Part shown: piece after piece, positions 52,382 to 61,216 of the stretch | Layout: every line of letters begins with the position of its first letter | How positions within the stretch are numbered: the stretch's first letter is position 1 | From: Flavobacteriales bacterium | Lineage (GTDB): Bacteria; Bacteroidota; Bacteroidia; Flavobacteriales_F; PHOS-HE28 | DNA: 64,000 nt | NCBI GenBank assembly: GCA_016715995.1 | Contig: JADJXF010000022.1 | Span: forward strand, 27,275 to 91,274 | Direction of reading: 5' to 3' | Position numbers and translations under genes: made by a program | The notes under the pieces: model-generated | What the model was told of the DNA's origin: nothing | Database searches by the model: none | Seen by the model: only the letters and a program-made list of their open reading frames with translations

Positions 52382-55300
52382 CGTGCTCATCCATCATGTA
52401 TTCATCATCGCCCATGTCGTCGCAATGCCAGAGGCGCGGGCGCTCGCGACCGGGTTTGCGTGAGGGCGCGCCATCCGCCTTCGCTTGCATCATGGCGCGC
52501 GTGATGCGGTCGCGCTCCGTGGCGATCCACGCGCGCTGTTCACGGTCGCGTGCCTCGTCGTAGTAGCGCACGCCATCCACCCAAGTGCTCAACGCGCGCG
52601 CATCGATGCTCAGCGGATCGGCGCTCCAGAGCACGAGGTCGGCATCCTTGCCCGGCTCCACGGCACCCACGCGGTGATCAAGGCCCAGCATCCGGGCGGG
52701 ATTGAGCGTCACCATCTTCCATGCCTCCTCTGCGCTCACGCCTCCATACTTCACGGCCTTCGCGGCCTCCTGGTTCAAACGGCGGCTCATCTCGGCGTCG
52801 TCGCTGTTGATGCCGGTGTGGACGCCGTTGAGGTGCAACAAGGCAGCATTGTGAGGAATGGCGTCGTTCACCTCGAGCTTGTAGGCCCACCAATCGCTGA
52901 AGGTGCTTGCGCTGGCTCCGTGCCGCTTCATCGCTTGCGCCACCTTGTAGCCTTCGAGGATGTGCGTGAATGTGTTCACTTTGAAGCCCATGCTGTCGGC
53001 CACATGCATGAGCATGGCGATCTCGCTCTGCACATAACTGTGGCAGCTGATGTCGCGCTCGCCGCGCAGTATCTCGGCCAATGCCTCCATGCGCAAGTCG
53101 CGGCGTGGCGCGGCCTTGCCATCGCGCTCTTTGGGCTTCAGCACGCTCCAGCGGTCATGCTCGGCTTGGTATGCGCGTGCTTGGTGGAACGCATCGTAGA
53201 AGGCCTGCTCCACGCCCATGCGCGTCTGCGGGAACCGCGAGCTGGGTCCCCAATTGCTCTGCTTCACATTCTCGCCCAGCGCGAACTTGATCCTCGGCCG
53301 CGCGCCGCTCAGCACCAGGCTATCGGCGCTGCGGCCCCAGCGCAGCTTGATCACCGCGCTCTGCCCGCCGATGGGATTGGCGCTGCCGTGCAGCTGCTGA
53401 ATGGTTGTGACGCCCCCGGCGAGGTTGCGGTAGATGTTGACGTCGTCCGGATTGATCACGTCGCCGATGCGCACTTCGCTGGTGTTGTAATGCGAGCCCT
53501 CGTTTACGCCGCGTGCGATGGCGATGTGCGAGTGCTCATCGACGATGCCGCAGGTGAGGTGCTTGCCGGTGCCATCAATCTCAGCAATGGCCGGCTTGCT
53601 CTTTCCGGGGAAGAGCGCTAACGCATCGAGCTTCTCGCCCACCGCCTTCACCTTGCCTTCGTGGATGAGCACATCGGCGCTGCGGAGGATGCCCTTCGCC
53701 GTGTTCGTCCAAACGGTGGCGTTGCGGATCACGATAGTTTCGTGCAGCAGCGCATCCTTCCATCCGTAGCCCACCAGCGGGTATGTGATCGGCCCGAAAA
53801 CCTGCTTCGCTCTTGCCGCGGCTGAGTCCGGTTTCGTTGATGCGCCGAGCGGAGTCGAGGCGTCCTTCTTCACCTGCTTGCTATCAGCCCTCCTGACCGC
53901 GCTCCACGCGAACCACGCGCCACCGGGCCGCTGTCCTTGTCCGTCCCACACGCCGCCTTCGCCATGCACCGAGCCGTTGAGTCGTGTGACCTCTTCCGGC
54001 TTGCCCTTCGGTGCGAAACTGAGGCTCACCACACGGCCTTGCAGATCTAGCCGCGCCTTCACCTTCAGGCTGTCCGCTTCGTCGGGCCTGCGCACCGTTG
54101 CTTCGTTCTTGCCCGCCTCGCCGGTGACCTCCAGCAGCCAGATGGCATCGCCGAGGTTGAGGTCGTAGCTGCCCGCGAGGCGCGGCTTGTCGGGGTCATC
54201 GATCACGAAGCGCTTGCCTTCCACCCAGGTCTCGTGGATCGCATTCTTCTCGTGCAGCAAGTGTTGCGAGGTGATGAGGAAGCTCGCGCGCATGCCGGGC
54301 CGCAGCGCGCCGTAGCGCGAATCGAGCCCGAAGAGCCGCGCAGGCTCGCTGGTGAGCTTCTCGATGGCCTTCGCGCTATCGAGACCGTTAGCCACGAGCT
54401 TGCGCAGGTCCTTCCATATGTCTTTCAGCTCCTTGCGACCATGCGCGGTCAGGGCGAATGTGATCTCAGCACTGTCGAGCAGATAGGCGTTGCGCATGGC
54501 CAGCTCCCAGTGCTTCAAGCGTGCATAGGTCACCTCCAGCGCATCGTAGGGGTCTTCCACGTCGTAGGCCTCGGGCTGCGCGAAGGGCACGATCAGCGGC
54601 ATGCCCACAGCCTTGATCTCCGGTAGCCGCGCGTACTCATCGCCTGCGCCCTTAACGATACCGGTGAGCTGGAACTCGCGCAGCAGCTTGGACCAGCGCA
54701 GCACGTCGTTGCGCTCGCTCGCCTCGCACACCATGCGGCCATCGATCTGACGGACCAAATCCAGCAGCACGGCATCGGTCTCCCTGTTCTGCGGAAGCGT
54801 GGCGTACCACTTCGCGTCGAGAAGCGTTTGGCGCAAGAGCGCGATGCTGCCCATGAGCGAGCCGGGGTAGCTGTCTTGCGAACTGCCCTTTCGGAAACTG
54901 AAGTGCGCGGCGGCATCCGGGGCGACGATGCTCTTCACCGCCGGTTCGTCGTTCAGCGCGATGGCAGCGGATGTTCCACGCGCGATGCCGTCCATGCGAT
55001 GCGCGATCACCAGCGCGTAGCCCTGTTCGCGGAGCTTGGCGGAGCGCTCCGCATCGGCCTTGTACAGCTCATGCGCCTTCGCATCGGCGCGCAAGGCCGC
55101 ATTCCAATGGCGTGCGGCGCGGTTCTCCGCTTTGCGCTCGTCTGGTGTGCTCGCAACAAGGCCCAGGTCGCTGTACGGCTCGATTAGCGCGGGCCAGATG
55201 TGCAGGCCGTTGAGGTCGCGCACGACAGCGTTGGGCGGAATGCTCACCTTATCGCCAATGGTGATCACCTCGCCATCACGGATGATGAGCGTGGCCTTCT

Positions 55301-55448
55301 TCACCACCGTGCGCGCATCGGTGTGCAGCGTGGCGTTGGTGAAAGCGATGAGCGTGGGTGCGGCATCGCGCACATGCGCTGGGGGTGGCGTGCTTTGCGA
55401 AAGAGCAAGCAGCGGCGCGAAGAGGAACGCGAAGAGTGATTTCCGCAT
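52371..55448 (-). CDS. Large secreted amidohydrolase with two amidohydrolase-like halves
   Basis: 1025 residues from the ATG at 55448; the signal peptide is MRKSLFAFLFAPLLALSQS. The N-terminal half (about 30-420) has an amidohydrolase-like frame (DLNGLHIWPALIEPYSDLGL, LFGLDSRYGALRPGMRASF) but no HxH. After a beta-rich insert (about 430-560) the C-terminal half has the real site: TCGIVDEHSHIAIARG (HxH), ISCHSYVQSE, FTHILEGYKV and HTGINSDDAEMSRRL (metal or catalytic Asp), then LGLDHRVGAVEPGKDADLVLW. The substrate is unknown; related pairs occur in many Bacteroidota. It is first of a two-gene operon. Confidence 0.85.
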   Translation of the reverse strand: MRKSLFAFLFAPLLALSQSTPPPAHVRDAAPTLIAFTNATLHTDARTVVKKATLIIRDGEVITIGDKVSIPPNAVVRDLNGLHIWPALIEPYSDLGLVASTPDERKAENRAARHWNAALRADAKAHELYKADAERSAKLREQGYALVIAHRMDGIARGTSAAIALNDEPAVKSIVAPDAAAHFSFRKGSSQDSYPGSLMGSIALLRQTLLDAKWYATLPQNRETDAVLLDLVRQIDGRMVCEASERNDVLRWSKLLREFQLTGIVKGAGDEYARLPEIKAVGMPLIVPFAQPEAYDVEDPYDALEVTYARLKHWELAMRNAYLLDSAEITFALTAHGRKELKDIWKDLRKLVANGLDSAKAIEKLTSEPARLFGLDSRYGALRPGMRASFLITSQHLLHEKNAIHETWVEGKRFVIDDPDKPRLAGSYDLNLGDAIWLLEVTGEAGKNEATVRRPDEADSLKVKARLDLQGRVVSLSFAPKGKPEEVTRLNGSVHGEGGVWDGQGQRPGGAWFAWSAVRRADSKQVKKDASTPLGASTKPDSAAARAKQVFGPITYPLVGYGWKDALLHETIVIRNATVWTNTAKGILRSADVLIHEGKVKAVGEKLDALALFPGKSKPAIAEIDGTGKHLTCGIVDEHSHIAIARGVNEGSHYNTSEVRIGDVINPDDVNIYRNLAGGVTTIQQLHGSANPIGGQSAVIKLRWGRSADSLVLSGARPRIKFALGENVKQSNWGPSSRFPQTRMGVEQAFYDAFHQARAYQAEHDRWSVLKPKERDGKAAPRRDLRMEALAEILRGERDISCHSYVQSEIAMLMHVADSMGFKVNTFTHILEGYKVAQAMKRHGASASTFSDWWAYKLEVNDAIPHNAALLHLNGVHTGINSDDAEMSRRLNQEAAKAVKYGGVSAEEAWKMVTLNPARMLGLDHRVGAVEPGKDADLVLWSADPLSIDARALSTWVDGVRYYDEARDREQRAWIATERDRITRAMMQAKADGAPSRKPGRERPRLWHCDDMGDDEYMMDEHDGH

Positions 55449-55457
55449 CGGAGCGGA

Positions 55458-55465
55458 CGAATGTA
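55458..55465 (-). promoter_or_regulatory. Candidate -7 element (TACATTCG) for the amidohydrolase operon
   Basis: 9 nt between the element and the ATG at 55448. Confidence 0.55.
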
Positions 55466-55506
55466 GCGGCTCACGCGCATCGGCCATCCCATCATCGTGT
55501 TCCGCC

Positions 55507-55513
55507 TATTTTG
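55507..55513 (+). promoter_or_regulatory. Candidate -7 element (TATTTTG) for the YfcC-family gene
   Basis: A TAnnTTG element ending 6 nt before the ATG at 55520, implying a near-leaderless transcript. Confidence 0.45.
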
Positions 55514-55519
55514 CGCCGC

Positions 55520-56932
55520 ATGACCGACAAGCCGACGACCCAGAGGCGCAAAGCGCCCGATGCGCTGCTGATCATCGCTGCGGTGCTGGCCTTCGCCGTC
55601 GCCTGCACATGGCTGGTTCCCTCCGGAGCCTTCGAGCGCGTCGAGGTGCAGACCGAGGCGGGCACGCGCACCGCCGTGGTCCCGGGCACCTACCACCCCG
55701 TGGACGCCACACCGGTTCCGTGGTGGGGCTTCTTCACCGCGCCAGTGAAGGGTTTCACGGATCATCAGGCGGCCATGATCATCGCCTTCGTGCTGCTGAT
55801 CGGCGGGGCATTCGCCGTGCTGAACGCCACCGGCGCGATCGACGCGGCCCTTTATCGCGTGCTGCGCTCGGCACGCGAGCATCCGGGACGAAAGAGGCTG
55901 GTCATCCCGCTGCTCATGCTGGCCTTCAGCATCGGCGGCAACACCTTCGGCATGGCGGAGGAAGTGCTGGTGTTCCTGATGATCACCATCCCGTTGGCGC
56001 GCAGCCTGGGCTGGGACGCGGTGGTGGGTATCGCGATCCCCTTCCTTGGCTCTGGTGTGGGCTTCGCGGGCGCCGCCTTCAACCCTTTCACGGTGGGCAT
56101 CGCCCAGGGCTTGAGCGAGATCCCGCTCTTCAGCGGCTGGGAGTTCCGCATGGTCATGTGGGCGGTGCTCACACTGATCGCCATCGTGTTCGTGATGCGG
56201 TACGCCGCGCGCATCGAGCGCGACCCGAGTGCCAGCATCCTGCACGGCCGCGCGAATGCAGGGGCCGACCTCGGCGGACTGGGCGAACGGCCGCTGACGG
56301 TCAGGCGCGTCGCCGTGCTCCTCCTCTTCGCGCTCACGATCGTGGCGCTCATCGTCGGCGTGAACCGCTACGACTGGTACATCGAGGAGATCGCGGGCCT
56401 CTTCATCGGCATGGGGGTGCTGGCCGCGATCATCGGCGGAATCGGGGCGGAGAAAGCGGCCAAGTCATTCGTTGCCGGGGCGCGCGACATGGTGGGCGCC
56501 GCCATCCTCATCGGACTGAGCCGGAGCGTGCTGATCGTGATGCAGGAAGGCCAGGTGGTGGATACCGTGCTCCATGCGCTCAGCAGCGCCATCAGCGGGC
56601 TGCCGGCCTCGGTGAGCGCGCAGCTGATGTTCTTCGTGCAGTTCGCCATCAACTTCTTCGTGCCCAGCGGCAGCGGACAGGCAGCGCTCACCATGCCGGT
56701 GATGACGCCTTTGGCCGACCTGCTCCACATCCCGCGGCAGTCCGCCGTGATTGCCTTTCAGCTCGGCGATGGCCTGTGCAATTTCATCATCCCCACCAGC
56801 GGGGTCACCATGGGCATCCTGGAGATCGCGGGCATCCCCTTCAACCTTTGGCTGAAGTGGATCTGGAAGCTGATGCTGCTCCTGGTAGCCGCTGGGATGG
56901 TGTTCCTGGGCGCAAGCGTCATGATGTTCTAG
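55520..56932 (+). CDS. YfcC family carrier (C4-dicarboxylate/amino-acid anaerobic carrier type)
   Basis: 470 residues with about 12 transmembrane segments. The N-terminal WLVPSGAFERVE and PVPWWGFFTAPVKGF, then LIGGAFAVLNATGAIDAAL, IPLLMLAFSIGGNTFGMAEE and GSGVGFAGAAFNPFTVGIAQG are typical of YfcC/ArcD-like secondary carriers, with the late repeat VPSGSGQAALTMPVMTPLADLL and FIIPTSGVTMGIL. It is predicted to move dicarboxylates, basic amino acids or peptides; the substrate is not resolved. It is divergent from the amidohydrolase operon and could import products of those enzymes (inference). Confidence 0.9.
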   Translation: MTDKPTTQRRKAPDALLIIAAVLAFAVACTWLVPSGAFERVEVQTEAGTRTAVVPGTYHPVDATPVPWWGFFTAPVKGFTDHQAAMIIAFVLLIGGAFAVLNATGAIDAALYRVLRSAREHPGRKRLVIPLLMLAFSIGGNTFGMAEEVLVFLMITIPLARSLGWDAVVGIAIPFLGSGVGFAGAAFNPFTVGIAQGLSEIPLFSGWEFRMVMWAVLTLIAIVFVMRYAARIERDPSASILHGRANAGADLGGLGERPLTVRRVAVLLLFALTIVALIVGVNRYDWYIEEIAGLFIGMGVLAAIIGGIGAEKAAKSFVAGARDMVGAAILIGLSRSVLIVMQEGQVVDTVLHALSSAISGLPASVSAQLMFFVQFAINFFVPSGSGQAALTMPVMTPLADLLHIPRQSAVIAFQLGDGLCNFIIPTSGVTMGILEIAGIPFNLWLKWIWKLMLLLVAAGMVFLGASVMMF

Positions 56933-56947
56933 GGCGGGAGCCGGGCC

Positions 56948-56955
56948 TACCTTCG
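56948..56955 (+). promoter_or_regulatory. Candidate -7 element (TACCTTCG) upstream of the membrane protein-cytochrome-hflX group
   Basis: It ends 25 nt before the ATG at 56981. The leader between holds a small hairpin CGTTGC-GAA-GCAACG (56959-56973). Confidence 0.55.
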
Positions 56956-56980
56956 CACCGTTGCGAAGCAACGCCTCCGC

Positions 56981-57418
56981 ATGTCGAACGACTTCTTCCT
57001 CTTCCTGCACAGCCTGTTGCGGTACGCGGTGCTGCTCACCGTGGCGTTCGCGGGGCTTACGCACCTCTCCGGCTATCTCCGCCGAAAGCCCATCCTCAAT
57101 GGCGAACGGACCATCGCTATCGTCGCGATGGTGCTCTGCCATGTGCAGCTCGTCGTGGGCCTCTCCCTCTACATCGGTCGCGTCAAGCACTACGTCACCG
57201 AGTCCGTTTCGGGGCGCTTCTGGAAATTCGAGCATATCGGCATGATGATCGTTGCGATCGCGTTGGTGACCATTGGCCGCATGCTCAGCAAACGCGCCAA
57301 CATGGAGCCGAGCAAGCAGCTGCGCGTGGCGGTGTTCTACCTGATCGCCCTGGCCATCTTCCTGTGGGCCACCCCTTGGCCCTTCACCGAGTACGGGCAC
57401 GGTCGCGGATGGCTATGA
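56981..57418 (+). CDS. Four-helix membrane protein, unknown function
   Basis: 145 residues with four predicted transmembrane helices (about 8-28, 43-63, 84-102 and 116-134). Histidines sit near or inside helices (FLFLHSLLRY, CHVQLVVGLSLY, FEHIGMMIVAIA), as in small haem-binding b-type membrane proteins, and the next gene encodes a c-type cytochrome. A role as a haem-containing partner is an inference. Its stop overlaps the next ATG by 4 bp. Confidence 0.78.
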   Translation: MSNDFFLFLHSLLRYAVLLTVAFAGLTHLSGYLRRKPILNGERTIAIVAMVLCHVQLVVGLSLYIGRVKHYVTESVSGRFWKFEHIGMMIVAIALVTIGRMLSKRANMEPSKQLRVAVFYLIALAIFLWATPWPFTEYGHGRGWL

Positions 57419-57741
57419 GCACGATCATGCGAATCGCAGCGCTCACGACGGTCGTGCTGATCTCGTGTGCGACCACGGGTGCCGATGAGGCGGAACCTAA
57501 AGGACGAATCGGTTCGGGCGAGCGGCTGTATCGCGCGCATTGCACGCTGTGCCATGGCGGGGACGGCAAATTGGGGCTCAACGGCTCAAAGGATCTCACC
57601 CTCTCCGTCCTCACCCGTGCGCAGATGATTGAGCAGGTGAGCAACGGGAAAGGCGCCATGGCGGCTTACAGGCATGTGCTCACCGCGAAGGAGATCGAGG
57701 CCGTGGTGGACTACACGCGCAGCCTCGGCAAGGCGCGATGA
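57415..57741 (+). CDS. Small c-type cytochrome lipoprotein
   Basis: 108 residues from the ATG at 57415, which overlaps the previous stop (ATGA). The lipobox is LISC (Cys18), so it is predicted to be membrane-anchored. Haem is bound at CTLCH (Cys43, Cys46, His47) within RLYRAHCTLCHGGDGKLGLNG; a methionine in NGKGAMAAYRHVL is a fair sixth ligand, and the fold ends VDYTRSLGKAR. It is a cytochrome-c class I (cbb3-III-like) electron carrier. The last 4 bp overlap hflX. Confidence 0.88.
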   Translation: MSTIMRIAALTTVVLISCATTGADEAEPKGRIGSGERLYRAHCTLCHGGDGKLGLNGSKDLTLSVLTRAQMIEQVSNGKGAMAAYRHVLTAKEIEAVVDYTRSLGKAR

Positions 57742-58961
57742 TCGATTCGCTGGAACGGAAGGGCCAGGCCGAGAAGGCCGTGCTGGTGGGCCTGATCACC
57801 GATGCGCAGGACGCGGCGCACGTGAACGAATACCTCGATGAGCTCGAGTTCCTGGCCACCACGGCCGAAATTGCGACCCTGAAGCGCTTCACCCAGCGCC
57901 TGCACAAACCCGATGGCCACAGCTACATCGGCAGCGGCAAGCTCGCCGAGGTGAAGCAGTGGATGACCGACCATGCCGCCGACTGCGTGATCTTCGACGA
58001 TGAGCTATCGCCCGCGCAGCAGCGCAACCTGGAGAAGGAGTTGGGCAAGCCCGTGCTCGACCGGCCGCGGCTGATCCTGGACATCTTCGCCCGCCGGGCG
58101 CGTTCCGCACATGCCAAGAAGCAGGTGGAGCTGGCGCAGTACGAATACATGCTGCCGCGACTCACGAAGCTCTGGACACACCTCGAGCGGCAACGCGGCG
58201 GCACAGGCACGCGCGGCGGCGCCGGTGAGAAGGAGATCGAGACCGACCGCCGGATCATCCGCGACCGGATCGCGCTGCTCAAATCGCAGCTCAAAGACAT
58301 CGACAAGCAGATGGCCACGCAGCGGGGCAACCGCGGCAAGCTCGTGCGCCTGGCATTGGTCGGCTACACCAACGTGGGCAAGAGCACGCTTATGAACATC
58401 CTCAGCAAGAGCGACGTGTTCGCGGAGAACAAGCTCTTCGCCACGCTCGATACCACAGTGCGCAAGGTGGTGCTCGGCAACCTCCCCTTCCTGGTGAGCG
58501 ATACGGTGGGCTTCATCCGCAAGCTGCCCACGCAGCTGATCGAGAGCTTCAAGAGCACGCTCGATGAGACGCGCGAAGCCGATCTCCTGCTGCATGTGGT
58601 TGACATCAGCCATCACAATTTCGAGGAGCAGTACGAGACCGTGAAGCAGACGCTCAACGAGATTCGGGCGGGCGAGAAGCCGGTAATCGTGGTCTTCAAC
58701 AAAATCGACGCCTACCGCCCCGCGCACCACGACCCGGATGACCTCGCCCCGAAGCGGGTGGAGCAGTACAGCTTGGAAGAACTGAAAGAGACCTGGATGG
58801 CGCGGATGGCCGGCGAGGAGTGCATCTTCATCAGTGCTGCACAGCGCATCAACATCGATGGGCTGCGAAAGCTGCTTTACGAGCGGGTGAAGGCGCTGCA
58901 CCTCGTGCGTTACCCGTACGAGAGCGACCTGCTGTTCAAGGACGATTACATCGAGCCTTGA
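57738..58961 (+). CDS. hflX: GTPase HflX
   Basis: 407 residues. The N-terminal HflX domain (KAVLVGLITDAQD, SYIGSGKLAEV, VIFDDELSPAQQRNLEKELG) leads to a helical linker with a glycine-rich loop (QRGGTGTRGGAGEKE). The GTPase domain has G1 GYTNVGKST at 209-217, G3 DTVG at 255-258 and G4 NKID near 324. It binds 50S subunits and rescues stalled ribosomes under stress. The start overlaps the cytochrome stop by 4 bp. Confidence 0.96.
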   Translation: MIDSLERKGQAEKAVLVGLITDAQDAAHVNEYLDELEFLATTAEIATLKRFTQRLHKPDGHSYIGSGKLAEVKQWMTDHAADCVIFDDELSPAQQRNLEKELGKPVLDRPRLILDIFARRARSAHAKKQVELAQYEYMLPRLTKLWTHLERQRGGTGTRGGAGEKEIETDRRIIRDRIALLKSQLKDIDKQMATQRGNRGKLVRLALVGYTNVGKSTLMNILSKSDVFAENKLFATLDTTVRKVVLGNLPFLVSDTVGFIRKLPTQLIESFKSTLDETREADLLLHVVDISHHNFEEQYETVKQTLNEIRAGEKPVIVVFNKIDAYRPAHHDPDDLAPKRVEQYSLEELKETWMARMAGEECIFISAAQRINIDGLRKLLYERVKALHLVRYPYESDLLFKDDYIEP

Positions 58962-58996
58962 GCGCACGGAAACGGGCCGCACGGCGTTCTCCCGCC

Positions 58997-61097
58997 ATGA
59001 AGGCGAAACGCAGCGGGAAGAGCGCGCGCAGCGGGCACTTGCTCCTGCGCTGGGCCCTCATCGGCCTCGCCGCCGCGACCATCGGTTTCTTCGTTCTGCT
59101 GCAAGCGGTGCGCATGGGCACCTTCGGCGCGCTCCCCACCGAGGAGGAACTCCGCAGCATCCGCCATGAGCAGGCCACGCTCATCCTCGCGGAGGATGGC
59201 GCGCTCATCGGCAAGCTCTTCGCCAGGGACCGCACCAATGTGCGCTATGAAGACCTGCCGCAGCACCTCATCAATGCGCTCGTCTCCACCGAGGATGCCC
59301 GCTTCTTCCAGCATGCCGGCGTGGACGGCCGTAGCATCCGCGTTTCTTCCGCACCTGTTGGGCCGCGACCATAGCGGCGGCGGCGGCAGCCCCATCTCCC
59401 AGCAGATCATCAAGAACCTCTACGGCCGCCACGAGAATGGCCCGCTCACCATCCCGGTGAACAAGATGAAGGAGGCGCTGGTGGCGCAGCGCTTGGAGCG
59501 CGCTCTGAGCAAGAACGATGTATTGGTACTCTACTTCAACTCCGTGCCCTTCGGGGAGAACACCTGGGCGAGCGCTTCTTCAACAAGCCCGCCCGGCGAC
59601 TCGATGTGCTTGAAGGCGCCGTCCTCGTAGGGATGCTGAAGGCCAACACCACCTTCAACCCACGCCTTCATCCGGAGCGCTCCAAAGGGCGTCGCAACCA
59701 GGTGTTAGAACTGCTGCAAGAGCGCGGTCACCTGACGCGTGCAGAGACCGACAGCCGGCGAAAGCGCCCCTGCGTCTCGACTACACCGGTGGCGACGCAC
59801 TTGATCTCTACGGCTACTTCAACCATCAAGTGGAGCAGGAAGCGCGTGTCATTCTCCATGAGGCAGAGCGGCGCACCGGGCAGCACTACGACGTGGAGAA
59901 AGACGGCCTACGCATAATCACCACGCTTGATGCCGGACTTCAGCGAATCGCAGCCGATGCCGCGCATAATCACCTCGCGGCAATGCAGCCCAAGCTGGAC
60001 CGTGAGTTGCGCAGCCGAAAGGCCCGGCAGTCCTGGGAACAATCGACACCGCACCAGCGCACAACGCGATGGAAGTCCAATCTGGTTAGCACGAGCGAGA
60101 TTTTCGACCACAACGGCCGCCGCTTGGACACCCTCAGCCACCGCGACAGCCTGTGGCACTACCACCGCCTGTTGCACGCTGCGGTCCTCATCCTCGATCC
60201 CGGCAGCGGCGCTGTGCGCGCCTGGGTGGGCGGCAACGACCACCGCTACCTGCCATACGATCTGGTGAAGGCCCGGCGTTCCGCCGCCAGCACCATCAAG
60301 CCCTTATTTAGGCGGGGCCGGTCTGCAGCCGTGTGATACTCGACAATTCGCGCAAGACTAGGGTTACGACGACTGGACGCCGGACAACTGAGGACACCAT
60401 GATGGCGAGGTGGCGCTGCAAGCCTCAATCCCCAGGTGGACCTCTACTTCCGGTGGGGACCATGCGGCGCTATGGGCGATGCGGACAAGCCGGCCATGGC
60501 ATTGGGGCAACCGGCGTAACGCTGCATGAGCTGGTGCCGCCTGGCAGCTGCACTGGCTGCAAGCGTGCCGCTCCGCAGCAGAGGATGCAAGGGAAGGTGC
60601 TGCAGGGCGAGGCCTCCACGCCCAGGGCGAACCGTGAGCGCGGCCACAGCAGCAGGCATCACCACTATGCTGCAACGCGCCGTCAACGAGGGAACCGGCA
60701 CTGTACTGCGCTCACGTTATGGACTCAATGGCCCTTATGCCGGCAAGACCGGTACATCGCAGGACTATAGCGACGCCTGGTTCGTGGCCTACACCCCAGG
60801 TCTCGTCATCGGTACCTGGGTCGGCGCGCACGACCCCTCGGTGCACTTCGGCAGCAGCCTTGGCACGGGGGCGTGCTCAGGGCCATCGAGGGCGACCCCA
60901 AGCGGCGCAAGCGATACATCAGCGGCTTCGGCTGGATGGCGGAGCATCCTGTTGACATGGACTGCCCGCCGGTGCGCGAGCCCAACCTGCTGCAGCGCCT
61001 ATTCCAGCGACATGATCAGCTCAAAGCGCCGGGCCCAGAAGGGGAACGGAAGCCCGGGTTGCTCGAGCGGCTCTTCAAGAAGAAGAAGGGTCGATAG
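58997..61097 (+). pseudogene. Class A penicillin-binding protein gene, broken by many frameshifts and stops
   Basis: Read across frames, this is a class A PBP. A signal anchor (LLLRWALIGLAAATIGFFVLL) is followed by transglycosylase motifs STEDARFFQHAGVD, then, after a shift near 59340, GGGGSPISQQIIKNLYG and VLYFNSVPFGENTW. After a shift or small deletion near 59570 comes FFNKPARRLDVLEGAVLVGM; after another near 59755, LDYTGGDALDLYGYFNHQ and the start of the transpeptidase domain with SAASTIKP (the SxxK motif). From 60310 to 60640 fragments (DNSRK, YDDWTPDN, VDLYFR, MALGATGVTLHEL) are separated by stops and shifts. GPYAGKTGTSQDYSD (the KTG motif) is intact, then another shift near 60880 before the tail. 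At least seven disruptions lie in 2.1 kb, while both neighbours are intact. Confidence 0.82.
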
Positions 61098-61216
61098 GCT
61101 CAGGTCCGAGCAGCCGCTCACCGATGCCCTCGCGCCGAGCCACGAAGCGCCACTACAGAGGGGACGATCCAGTTGCGCAGGACGGCCACGGCACGCAGAG
61201 GAAGAAACCAAAGATG

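Noticed and set aside
55036..57741. A 901-codon plus-strand frame across the amidohydrolase, carrier and cytochrome regions
   Set aside because: Only its last 109 codons are a real gene (the cytochrome). The rest is out of frame with the carrier and antisense to the amidohydrolase, giving Arg/Gly/His-rich sequence.
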